NCBI GenBank assembly: GCA_023389745.1 | Contig: JAEWED010000162.1 | Span: 1 to 26,644 of the forward strand | Direction of reading: 5' to 3' | DNA from: Actinomycetes bacterium | GTDB lineage: Bacteria; Actinomycetota; Acidimicrobiia; Acidimicrobiales; Microtrichaceae | DNA length: 26,644 bases | Position numbers and translations under genes: made by a program | In this document: piece after piece, positions 1 through 6,479 of the stretch | Numbering within the stretch: the first letter of the stretch is position 1 | Layout: every line of letters begins with the position of its first letter | The notes under the pieces: generated by a model | Databases searched by the model: none | Seen by the model: only the letters and a program-made list of their open reading frames with translations | What the model was told of the DNA's origin: nothing

Positions 1-747
1 GTGGTCGTGTCCGGCGAGCACCAGGTCGACCTTGCGTCGTACGAGGATGGGCTCGAGCTGCTGACGTGCACCGAAGGTGGGACCGTGGCGTCCCGACGAG
101 TAGAGCGGGTGGTGCAGCGCGACGATCTTCCACTGGTTCGTGGATCCGGCGAGCTCGTCGTCCAACCAGTTGCGCTGCTCCGACGACCCCGGTCCGAACA
201 GGCCGGGCACGCTCGAGTCGAGGTAGAAGAAGTCCGCCGGGCCGTGGGTGACCTTGTAATAGCGACCGGGCGTGCCGAGCAGCCGCAGCTCCTCCTCGAT
301 GGCCTCGATGCTCGCGTCGGAGTGGTTCAGCGCCGTGTCGTGGTTGCCGATCGCGAGCTCGAAGTCGACGCCCGCGTCGATCAGAGGCCCCATCGGTTCA
401 CGGAACACGTCGTGGAACCGCTTCTTGAAGCTGCCGTAGTAGCTGATGTCGCCGAGCAGCGACACGAAGCCGAACGGTGTGGACCGGTAGGTCAGGGCCA
501 TCTCCTCGGCGACCGCCATCGCCTGACGTCCGCCGCTGCCGTTGTCACCGATCACGGCGAAGCGGAAGCTGTCCGGAGTGTCGGTCCACGCCTGCGGTTC
601 CAGCACGACCGTCGGCGGTGAGCCGGGGATCAGGTCCTCCTTGTCGAGCAGCGGCCAGAGGTACTGGTCGAGCACCAGGCCGGTCGCGACCGCTCCTGCG
701 GCGCCCGCTCCTGCGGCGATCAGCTGGCGGCGACTGAGCCTGCTCAT
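1..747 (-). CDS. Tat-exported calcineurin-like metallophosphoesterase (3' end outside window)
   Basis: Predicted secreted phosphoesterase acting outside the cytoplasmic membrane; 249 residues are visible and the C-terminus lies beyond the left edge. The N-terminus reads MSRLSRRQLIAAGAGAAGAV, a twin-arginine-type signal (SRRQLI followed by an Ala/Gly-rich hydrophobic stretch). The classical dinuclear metal motifs appear in order: GDN (67-69), GD (99-100), GNHD (134-137), an HHP segment near residue 204 and GHDH at 246-249, which coincides with the window edge. The fold therefore looks intact. Purple acid phosphatase-like enzymes and other calcineurin-type phosphodiesterases share this layout, so the substrate is open. 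An in-frame ATG at 765 would add six residues (MRAVAA); I prefer 747 because it puts the Tat motif at the very start. Neither start has a clear Shine-Dalgarno sequence. It is probably unrelated to the catabolic island. Confidence 0.85.
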   Translation of the reverse strand, partial: MSRLSRRQLIAAGAGAAGAVATGLVLDQYLWPLLDKEDLIPGSPPTVVLEPQAWTDTPDSFRFAVIGDNGSGGRQAMAVAEEMALTYRSTPFGFVSLLGDISYYGSFKKRFHDVFREPMGPLIDAGVDFELAIGNHDTALNHSDASIEAIEEELRLLGTPGRYYKVTHGPADFFYLDSSVPGLFGPGSSEQRNWLDDELAGSTNQWKIVALHHPLYSSGRHGPTFGARQQLEPILVRRKVDLVLAGHDH

Positions 748-949
748 GGCCGCGACAGCCCGCATCGATGACGGGCGTGCGGAGCCGGAACTTCGAGGCC
801 GTCCGAGGGACCCGCTGTGTCGCGTCCCCTGATCGCGAGGATCTGACGCACTGGGCGAAGGCTAACTGCTGTGACGGAGCGGCCGCGAGAGCGCCCGTTG
901 ATGGGGATGCAGCGTCACAGGGTCCCAGGGCCCACAGCGTCCGCCGGCG
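748..949. other. Intergenic region with a 12-bp direct repeat
   Basis: About 200 bp between the amidase stop and the phosphoesterase start. It presumably holds the phosphoesterase promoter, but I cannot pick out convincing -35/-10 boxes. The word GCGTCACAGGGT occurs at 912-923 and again at 947-958, where the second copy spans the amidase stop codon. No other structure is evident. Confidence 0.5.
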
Positions 950-958
950 TCACAGGGT
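912..958. repeat. 12-bp direct repeat at the amidase 3' end
   Basis: Two exact copies of GCGTCACAGGGT lie 35 bp apart (912-923 and 947-958). The right copy contains the amidase stop codon (TCA on the plus strand at 950-952). This looks like a short local duplication rather than a mobile-element target site, since no element lies between the copies. Confidence 0.6.
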
Positions 959-2062
959 GCCGGCGGCCGACTCCAGCACCTGACCGGTCGCACAGAGCAT
1001 CGCTTCGCTGCGGTGGGGACCCACGATCTGCAGGCTGGCGGGGAAGCCGTCGTCCAGCGGGGCGGGGAGCGCGAGCGCAGGGCACCCGGCGAGGTTGACC
1101 GGAACGTTGGTCGTCCGGGTGTCCTGGGCCGGTTCGTCGATGCCACGTGGTGACTCGAGCAACACGGGCCACACCAGCGCCGGTGTCCTGGTCCAGGCGG
1201 CGGCCAGCTCCCTCTGCCAGTCGGCGCGGGTGCGCTCGGCCTCGATGGTCGCCGATGTCGTGGTGCGGCTGCCCTGCTCGAGTCGCTCGACCACATCGGG
1301 GCTCAGTCGTTCGGGTTGCTCGCTCAGGAGGTGGCCGTTCACCGCCCAAGCCTGGGCCATGAGCACGGTCACGCCGGCGGTGACGGCAGCGGCGTACCCG
1401 GTGAGGGTGATCTCGACGACCTCGAACCCTGCCGCGTGCAGCAGACGGTCGATGGCGGCATCGATCCTCGGGTCCGTTCCCGGCACCCGAACCCGTCCCA
1501 CGCTCGACGCGACCTCGGCGTCGTGGATCGAGAAGGTCGGGTCCAGCATCTCCATTCCGGTCACCACTCCGGCGACGTCGCGGGCCATCGGGCCCACCAC
1601 GTCGAGCGAGGGTGCCAGGGGACGCACGCCCTCGGTGGGGATACGGCGGTGCGTGGTCTTCAGTCCGACCGTTCCGCAGCACGCCGACGGCGTCCTGATG
1701 GAGCCGGCGGTGTCCGTGCCGAGCGCGAAGTCGACCTCGCCGGTGGCGACGGCGACGGCACTGCCGCTGGAGCTCCCGCCGGGGATGCGCCGCTCGTCGA
1801 GCGGGTTGCGGGGGGTGCCGAACCACCTGTTGACGCCGGTGCCGCCGAAGGCGAGCTCGTGCAGGTTGGCCTTGCCCACGATGGCGGCGTCACCGGCCCG
1901 CAAACCGGCCAGGCACGGGGCGTCGGTCGCCGCCGGCATCGCGGTCGCAGCGACCGCCGGGCTTGCCGCGGTGGTCGGGACGCCTTCGACATCGATGAGG
2001 TCCTTGATCGCCACCCGAGGGCCTCGGCCGGGTGCATCGAGGCGTGTGGTCCATGTCGTCAT
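950..2062 (-). CDS. Amidase-signature family hydrolase, short form
   Basis: Amidase signature enzyme of 370 residues, expected to hydrolyse a carboxamide or ureido bond. The Ser-cisSer-Lys triad can be assigned as K20 (VAIKD), S97 in the GGSSSGS loop and S121 in TDTAGSIR. The protein is short for the family (usually about 450-500) and the catalytic Lys comes at residue 20, so the usual N-terminal helical region is largely absent. The start is supported by GGGAG six bases upstream of ATG 2062, and no longer start is needed. It follows the VOC gene (2123-2482) on the same strand with a 60-nt gap containing a strong hairpin. It probably belongs to the regulon of the GntR protein at 2611 and could release ammonia or a carboxylate from a pathway intermediate. 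The substrate is unknown; allophanate- or biuret-type and general carboxamidase roles are both possible. Confidence 0.9.
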   Translation of the reverse strand: MTTWTTRLDAPGRGPRVAIKDLIDVEGVPTTAASPAVAATAMPAATDAPCLAGLRAGDAAIVGKANLHELAFGGTGVNRWFGTPRNPLDERRIPGGSSSGSAVAVATGEVDFALGTDTAGSIRTPSACCGTVGLKTTHRRIPTEGVRPLAPSLDVVGPMARDVAGVVTGMEMLDPTFSIHDAEVASSVGRVRVPGTDPRIDAAIDRLLHAAGFEVVEITLTGYAAAVTAGVTVLMAQAWAVNGHLLSEQPERLSPDVVERLEQGSRTTTSATIEAERTRADWQRELAAAWTRTPALVWPVLLESPRGIDEPAQDTRTTNVPVNLAGCPALALPAPLDDGFPASLQIVGPHRSEAMLCATGQVLESAAGTL

Positions 2063-2078
2063 GCTGTCTCCCGACGCT

Positions 2079-2104
2079 ACCGGGGGCGCCGTGGCGCCCC
2101 CGGT
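2079..2104. other. Strong intercistronic hairpin between VOC and amidase genes
   Basis: Perfect inverted repeat with 12-bp arms (ACCGGGGGCGCC and its complement) separated by only GT, in the 60-nt gap of the minus-strand VOC-amidase pair. No T-run follows on either strand, so a classical intrinsic terminator is not supported. It may attenuate read-through or stabilise the VOC message to give unequal expression of the two genes. Confidence 0.65.
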
Positions 2105-2122
2105 GTCGCGTGCAGGTCGGTC

Positions 2123-2482
2123 TCAGTGCTCGCCGGGCTCGGCGCCCCACTGGATCACCTGGACGAGGTTCCCGTCGGGGTCGGCGACGGTTCCGATGAG
2201 CCCGAAGGGCATCTGCTCGACCTCGCGGACCCAGGTGACCCCCTGTGCCCGCAGGTGGGTCTCGATGGCTCTGCAGTCGTCGACGTTCAGGTTGATGATG
2301 CAGCGGGCGGGCTCGGCGGTGGGGCCAGAGACCTCGGTGTGCTCCTCGATGAAGAGCTGGACGGGTCCGAACTCGAAGGCGCCGCCGTCGTTCTCGGTCG
2401 TGTCGAACGCCGCGCGGTACCACTCCTTCATCACGTCCACGTTCGACGATCCGATGAGCAGGCTTCCGATCGGTGGGGTCAT
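2123..2482 (-). CDS. VOC/glyoxalase-superfamily protein, metal ligands apparently missing
   Basis: A 119-residue single VOC module. The superfamily signature DPDGN near the C-terminus (DPDGNLVQVIQW) and the beta-alpha-beta-beta-beta pattern are clear. However, the positions that carry His/Glu metal ligands in dioxygenase or glyoxalase members appear as non-ligands: the first strand is SLLIGSSNVD, the middle strand RCIINLNVDD, and the final Glu is replaced by Gln. It may bind a small molecule without catalysing a metal-dependent reaction, as bleomycin-resistance-type members do. ATG 2482 is chosen because AAGGAG (2489-2494) lies six bases upstream; an earlier GTG would add 13 residues running through the operator. 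It is divergent from the GntR gene, and its leader carries a GGTCTGAC operator (2504-2520), so it is very likely controlled by that regulator. Role unknown. Confidence 0.8.
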   Translation of the reverse strand: MTPPIGSLLIGSSNVDVMKEWYRAAFDTTENDGGAFEFGPVQLFIEEHTEVSGPTAEPARCIINLNVDDCRAIETHLRAQGVTWVREVEQMPFGLIGTVADPDGNLVQVIQWGAEPGEH

Positions 2483-2503
2483 GGTGTGCTCCTTGGTCAA
2501 TTT

Positions 2504-2520
2504 GACTGTTGGTCTGACCA
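2504..2520. promoter_or_regulatory. Candidate GntR (FadR-type) operator 1
   Basis: The 15-mer GACTGTTGGTCTGAC (2504-2518) recurs exactly, in inverse orientation, at 3411-3425. The overlapping 11-mer TGGTCTGACCA (2510-2520) is a perfect palindrome matching the TGGTC-N-GACCA core known for FadR-family operators. It lies just upstream of the ribosome-binding site of the minus-strand VOC gene. Confidence 0.7.
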
Positions 2521-2559
2521 TAGCTCCTGATGTGTTCGGATGGGGGAAATTGGTGTGGC

Positions 2560-2571
2560 GGTCTGACAGAC
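2560..2571. promoter_or_regulatory. Candidate GntR operator 2 (autoregulatory)
   Basis: GGTCTGAC followed by AGAC forms the palindrome GTCTG-A-CAGAC (2561-2571) about 40 bp ahead of the regulator's start codon. GTCTGACAG is shared with the right arm of the 3410-3430 site. The position fits autoregulation. Confidence 0.55.
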
Positions 2572-2610
2572 TGTGCGCATGCCAGGCGGCTCGACCCGAG
2601 GAGACCGGCT

Positions 2611-3330
2611 ATGCCCGACGTGACCACACCCTTTGCCCCCATCCCTCGCCGGACGGTGGCCTCCGCCGTCCGCGAGGCCATCGAGGGTGCGATCGCGACC
2701 GGCGACATGGCGCCCGGGACACCCCTGCCCTCCGAGCGCGAGCTGGCCGAGCAGTTCGACGTGGCCCGGACGTCGATCCGCGAAGCCGTGCAAGCGCTCC
2801 TGACCGTCGGTCTCGTCGAGAAGCGCGGGAACCGGTCCTATGTCGCCGAGCGACTGCCGGAGGTCCGCTTCGACCACGCCGATCACCGCAAGCGGCGGGT
2901 GGCCGAGCTCTTCGAGGTTCGTCAGATCGTCGAGGTGCCGATCGCCCGGCTGGCTGCTCGCAATGCCACGCCGCAGCAGCGCTCCGAGATCGCCGAGATC
3001 GCCGGCCACTTCCACGAGGGAATGGGGCTCGAGGAGTTCCGCCGGCTCGACCGCCAGTTCCACTGGGCCCTCGCCACGGCGTGCGGCAACGCAACGCTCG
3101 CCGAGCTGTTCGGCAAGGTCCTCGACAGCCTCTTCGCCTCTGAGGAGTTCGCCACCCTGCTCAACTCCGACCAGAACCGATCGGTGGTCGAGGAGATCAT
3201 CTCTGCCTCGACCGCCGCGCACCGGCGGATCGCAGGCGCGGTGGTCGCGGGGGACGAGGACGGCACCGAGGGGGCGGCGAGGGACCACCTGGGGGACGTC
3301 GAGGAGCAGATGGTGGCGCGGTTGTTGTGA
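2611..3330 (+). CDS. GntR-family (FadR/FCD subfamily) transcriptional regulator
   Basis: A 239-residue ligand-responsive DNA-binding protein. The N-terminal winged helix-turn-helix is textbook (residues about 16-78, with PLPSERELAEQFDVARTSIR as the recognition region). The C-terminal FCD effector domain shows the expected metal/ligand residues D147, H151 (DRQFH), H204 (AAHRRI) and H226 (RDHL). ATG 2611 has GAGGAG at 2598-2603, seven bases away; the upstream in-frame extension runs into the operator region and is rejected. It sits between the divergent VOC-amidase pair and the long plus-strand catabolic units. Palindromes of FadR type occur ahead of all these units, so it is the likely local regulator, most often a repressor released by a pathway substrate or intermediate. 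The ligand is unknown; FCD domains typically bind carboxylates. Confidence 0.93.
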   Translation: MPDVTTPFAPIPRRTVASAVREAIEGAIATGDMAPGTPLPSERELAEQFDVARTSIREAVQALLTVGLVEKRGNRSYVAERLPEVRFDHADHRKRRVAELFEVRQIVEVPIARLAARNATPQQRSEIAEIAGHFHEGMGLEEFRRLDRQFHWALATACGNATLAELFGKVLDSLFASEEFATLLNSDQNRSVVEEIISASTAAHRRIAGAVVAGDEDGTEGAARDHLGDVEEQMVARLL

Positions 3331-3384
3331 GTCACAGCGTCTTCTGGTGACCGCAACCAGTGGACGCAACGGCCAAAGAGACAC

Positions 3385-3412
3385 TTGTCATCCTGGGCGA
3401 TGGTGCTATTGT
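3385..3412 (+). promoter_or_regulatory. Predicted promoter of the VOC-cupin-hyuAB unit
   Basis: TTGTCA (3385-3390), a 16-nt spacer and TATTGT (3407-3412) resemble a housekeeping sigma promoter. The operator dyad at 3410-3430 overlaps the -10 box and would cover the start site, the geometry expected for repression. Confidence 0.5.
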
Positions 3413-3430
3413 CAGACCAACAGTCTGACA
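3410..3430. promoter_or_regulatory. Candidate GntR operator 3 (best dyad)
   Basis: Perfect inverted repeat TGTCAGAC-N5-GTCTGACA. Its complement contains the same 15-mer found at 2504-2518. It lies 25 bp ahead of the first gene of the plus-strand catabolic unit and overlaps the predicted -10 box. Confidence 0.75.
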
Positions 3431-3455
3431 GTCCATCGACCACCTGGCGGAGCTC

Positions 3456-3974
3456 TTGAACATCACGCGACTGAACCATGCCGTGCTCTACGTCTCGGAT
3501 GCTGCCGCCGTCGCCGGCTTCTACCGCGACGTGCTGGGCTTCCGGACGGTGATCCGGGACCCGCACAACCGGTTCGCCTTCCTGCGGGCCAAGCATTCCG
3601 AGAACCACCACGACCTCGCCCTCTTCACGATCGGCGCAGGTGCGGCACGGCCCTCCCGTGGCCGGTCGATCGGGCTCTACCACCTGGCATGGGAGGTCCC
3701 GACGCTCGGTGACCTGCAGGCGGCACGCACCGCCCTCGAGTCCGCCGGTGCACTCGTCGGTCAGAGCGACCACGGTGTCAACAAGAGCCTGTACGCCGAG
3801 GACCCCGACGGCAACGAGTTCGAGGTGATGTGGCTCGTGCCGCCGGACCAGTGGGGGGCCGAGGAGCACGAGGCGATCGTCCGTGGCCTCGACCTCGACG
3901 CCGACCGTCGCCGATACGGCGCGGTGCGGACCTCGTGGCAACTCGAAGTCACCTCGTCGAAGGCTGCCCGGTGA
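3456..3974 (+). CDS. VOC-superfamily protein with intact metal triad (extradiol dioxygenase/glyoxalase-like)
   Basis: A 172-residue protein beginning MNITRLNHAVLYVSD, i.e. directly at the first VOC strand. Plausible metal ligands are H8 (LNHAVL), H76 (LYHLAWE) and E123 (DPDGNEFEVMW), so unlike the VOC protein at 2123-2482 this one can bind a divalent metal. The C-terminus (about 130-172) extends beyond the module with an Asp/Arg-rich tail. The start is TTG 3456, with GGAG at 3449-3452 giving an unusually short three-base spacing; no better in-frame start exists. It is the first gene of unit A and overlaps the cupin gene by 4 bp (GTGA). Candidate reactions include C-C cleavage, isomerisation or epimerisation of a pathway intermediate; the subfamily cannot be fixed by eye. 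Confidence 0.85.
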   Translation: MNITRLNHAVLYVSDAAAVAGFYRDVLGFRTVIRDPHNRFAFLRAKHSENHHDLALFTIGAGAARPSRGRSIGLYHLAWEVPTLGDLQAARTALESAGALVGQSDHGVNKSLYAEDPDGNEFEVMWLVPPDQWGAEEHEAIVRGLDLDADRRRYGAVRTSWQLEVTSSKAAR

Positions 3975-4357
3975 CCGAGCCGACGGTCGAGGACACGCTG
4001 TCCCACGTCTGGTTCCTGGACGACGCCGCCTTCTCCGAGACCGGTCGGGTCGGCTTCCGTCGCCGGGTCATCGACGGCGACCACATGCAGGTGTGGTTCT
4101 GGAAGATCGCCGGGGGCTCGAGCGGGTCGTTCCTGCACCGGCACCTCGACAACGAGCAGTTCGGCATCATCGTCCGCGGCCGCCTCGATTTCGCCATCGG
4201 CCCCGAGGGCGCGACCGAGCGCACCGTGCTGGGCCCGGGCGACATCTACCTCGCCCGCCGCGGTGTCTGGCACGGCGACTCCGTCTTCCACGGGGACGAC
4301 GAGGTCGACGAGTGCTGGATCGTCGATGTGTTCGCACCGCCGCGGACCGACTCGTAA
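3971..4357 (+). CDS. Small cupin-domain protein
   Basis: A 128-residue single-cupin protein. Motif 1 is recognisable as HRHLDNEQFGIIVRG with two His and a Glu available for metal, and motif 2 as LGPGDIYLARRGVWHGD with the fourth-ligand His. GTG 3971 overlaps the preceding TGA (GTGA), implying translational coupling; the longer upstream reading overlaps the VOC gene and is not credible. The next gene (hyuA-like) starts 10 bp downstream. Small cupins in catabolic operons act as isomerases, lyases, dioxygenases or binding proteins; which of these applies here is unknown. Confidence 0.85.
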   Translation: MTEPTVEDTLSHVWFLDDAAFSETGRVGFRRRVIDGDHMQVWFWKIAGGSSGSFLHRHLDNEQFGIIVRGRLDFAIGPEGATERTVLGPGDIYLARRGVWHGDSVFHGDDEVDECWIVDVFAPPRTDS

Positions 4358-4367
4358 GGAGACACGC

Positions 4368-6479
4368 ATGGGCAACTGGAGACTCGCTGTCGACATCGGC
4401 GGGACGTTCACCGACGTCGTGCTGGTGGACGCGGAGCAGGGGACGGTGGTGGTCGACAAGACGCTGACGACCCCGTCGGCGCCGTTGGAAGGGGTGCAGC
4501 GCGGCGTGCGGCAGCTGCTCGCCAAGGCGGGAGTGCGCCCTGAGGACATCACGCAACCGATCGTGCACGCCACGACCCTGATCACGAACGCGCTCATCGA
4601 GGGCAAGACGGGCCGCGCCGCGCTGGTGACCACCGACGGGTTCGGCGACACGCTCCTGATCCGCAGCGAGCACCGCTACGACATGTACGACCTGCAGATC
4701 GAGTTCCCGCCGCCGCCGATCCCCCGATCGCGGGTGTTCGAGCTCGACGAGCGGACGACGGCCCAAGGCGTCGTGCACACCGCTCCGTCGAGCGCCGACC
4801 TCGACGCGCTCACCGAGCGGCTCGCCGCCGCCGACGTCGAGGCGGTCGCCGTCTGCTTCCTGCACGCGTACGCCGACTCGACCAACGAACGGTCGGTGGC
4901 CCAGCACCTGGCGTCCGCGCTCGACGTGCCGGTGTGCATCTCGGCCGAGGTCGCTCCCCAGATCCGCGAGTACCAGCGGATGGTGACGACGGCCTGCAAC
5001 GCAGCGACGATGCCGGTGATCGGTCCCTACCTCGACGACCTGCAGGGCTGGTTGAGCGACGAGGGCTTCGGCAGCGGGGTGCTGATGATGCTCTCGAACG
5101 GCGGGGTCGTCGCAGCGACCGACGCCAAGCAGGTGCCGATCCGCCTCGTCGAGTCGGGTCCCGCCGCCGGCGCCCTCGCCGGGTCCTGGTACTCGCGGCG
5201 ACTGGGCGAGGACCGGCTGCTCTGCTTCGACATGGGCGGGACGACGGCGAAGTCGTGCCTGATCGAGGGCCACGAGCCCGAGCTCTCGAACACCTTCGAG
5301 ATCGCCCGCATCTACCGGTTCAAGAAGGGCTCCGGGTTCCCGGTCTCGGTCCCGTCGGTCGACCTCGTCGAGATCGGCGCCGGTGGGGGCAGCATCGCCC
5401 GCGTCGACAGCCTCGGACTGCTCAAGGTCGGGCCCGACTCGACCGGAGCGGACCCCGGTCCTGCCTGCTACGGCCGCGGTGGGACCGACGCCGCCGTCAC
5501 CGACGCGGATCTGCTGCTCGGCTACCTCGACGGCGACTGGTTCCTGGGTGGCGACATGCGCCTCGACGTCGACGCCGCTCGCTCTGCGATCGGCAAGTTG
5601 GCCGTCGCGCTCGAGCTCTCGGACCTCGACACCGCGGCAGGCATCCACGAGCTGGTCAACCAGAACATGGCCGCCTCGGCACGCATGCACGGCATCGAGC
5701 ACGGCGTCGACCTCCGTGGGGTGCCGCTCATCGCGTTCGGTGGGGCCGGACCGGTGCATGCGTGCGGCGTCGCCGAGCTGCTCGAGGCGACCCGTGTGGT
5801 GTTCCCGGTCAACGCGTCGGTGCTCTCGGCGTTCGGGACGCTCGTGTCGCCGGTGCGCATCGACCTGGCTCGTTCGAAGGTCATGCCGGTGGACGGGATC
5901 CTCGAGTCGGCCCGCGACGAGATCCTCCACGAGCTGCGCGCCGAAGGCCGCAGGGTGCTCGAGGGCGCGGGCATCTCGCCCGACGACGTGACGTTCCGCT
6001 ACGGCGTCGATGCTCGATACGTCGGCCAGGGCAACGAGATCACGATCTGGTTGCCGGCGGCTGCCAGCGCGGTCGAGTGGCCGGTCGACGACGTAGATCT
6101 CGTGGCACGCTTCGAGTCCGAGTACACCCGCATCTTCGGCATGGCCATCCCGGACGTCGGGGTCGAGGTCGTCACGTGGCGTCTCGCTGCCTCCGCGGCG
6201 TCGCCGGAGATCGACAGCCGCGAGATCGTCGCCAGCCCGGAGTCGCCGGCACCGGATCGTCATCGACCTGCGCAGTTCGCTCGGGGTGTCGCACCGGTGA
6301 GCACGCCGGTGTACCGACGCAACGATCTCGCCGCCGGCGGTCGCATCGCGGGTCCCGCGCTCATCGAGGAACGGGAGACCACCGCCGTGCTGCGGCCGGG
6401 TTGGGACGCGACCGTGCTGCCCGACGGCGCCATCGTCGCCACCCGATCAGCCTCCACCGAGAACACCAAGGAGATCTGA
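4368..6479 (+). CDS. hyuA: Hydantoinase/oxoprolinase subunit A (HyuA-like, ATP-dependent)
   Basis: A 703-residue protein of normal family length. The N-terminal Hydant_A_N region opens with DIGGTFTDVVLVD (9-21), the actin/hexokinase-type ATP-binding motif. It continues with the family block ATTLITNALIEGKTGRAALV (68-87) and the HRYDMYDL segment. The catalytic hydantoinase_A region carries FDMGGTTAKSCLIEG (287-301) and the Gly-rich EIGAGGGSIARVD, followed by the KVGPDSTGADPGPACYG block. The family couples ATP hydrolysis to opening of cyclic amides (5-oxoproline, N-methylhydantoin, caprolactam) or to carboxylation of ketones. ATG 4368 follows TAAGGAGA. The hyuB-like gene begins at the stop codon (TGATG), so both subunits are co-translated. 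The symbol indicates the family only. Substrate unknown; a lactam or hydantoin ring is my inference from the neighbours. Confidence 0.93.
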   Translation: MGNWRLAVDIGGTFTDVVLVDAEQGTVVVDKTLTTPSAPLEGVQRGVRQLLAKAGVRPEDITQPIVHATTLITNALIEGKTGRAALVTTDGFGDTLLIRSEHRYDMYDLQIEFPPPPIPRSRVFELDERTTAQGVVHTAPSSADLDALTERLAAADVEAVAVCFLHAYADSTNERSVAQHLASALDVPVCISAEVAPQIREYQRMVTTACNAATMPVIGPYLDDLQGWLSDEGFGSGVLMMLSNGGVVAATDAKQVPIRLVESGPAAGALAGSWYSRRLGEDRLLCFDMGGTTAKSCLIEGHEPELSNTFEIARIYRFKKGSGFPVSVPSVDLVEIGAGGGSIARVDSLGLLKVGPDSTGADPGPACYGRGGTDAAVTDADLLLGYLDGDWFLGGDMRLDVDAARSAIGKLAVALELSDLDTAAGIHELVNQNMAASARMHGIEHGVDLRGVPLIAFGGAGPVHACGVAELLEATRVVFPVNASVLSAFGTLVSPVRIDLARSKVMPVDGILESARDEILHELRAEGRRVLEGAGISPDDVTFRYGVDARYVGQGNEITIWLPAAASAVEWPVDDVDLVARFESEYTRIFGMAIPDVGVEVVTWRLAASAASPEIDSREIVASPESPAPDRHRPAQFARGVAPVSTPVYRRNDLAAGGRIAGPALIEERETTAVLRPGWDATVLPDGAIVATRSASTENTKEI

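Noticed and set aside
1095..3143. A 682-codon plus-strand open frame opposite the amidase and VOC genes
   Set aside because: Antisense shadow: composition is Arg/Ser/Pro-rich with no motifs, while the minus-strand amidase and the plus-strand GntR gene in another frame have clear family signatures and ribosome-binding sites.
3326..3336. TGTGA-G-TCACA palindrome at the GntR stop codon as a CRP-type site
   Set aside because: CRP-family sites need a 6-bp spacer between TGTGA and TCACA; here it is one base and the motif overlaps the stop codon.
3344..3360. CTGGT-N7-ACCAG as an additional FadR-type operator
   Set aside because: Spacer too long and the shared GGTCTGAC core is absent; better explained as chance next to the strong 3410-3430 site.
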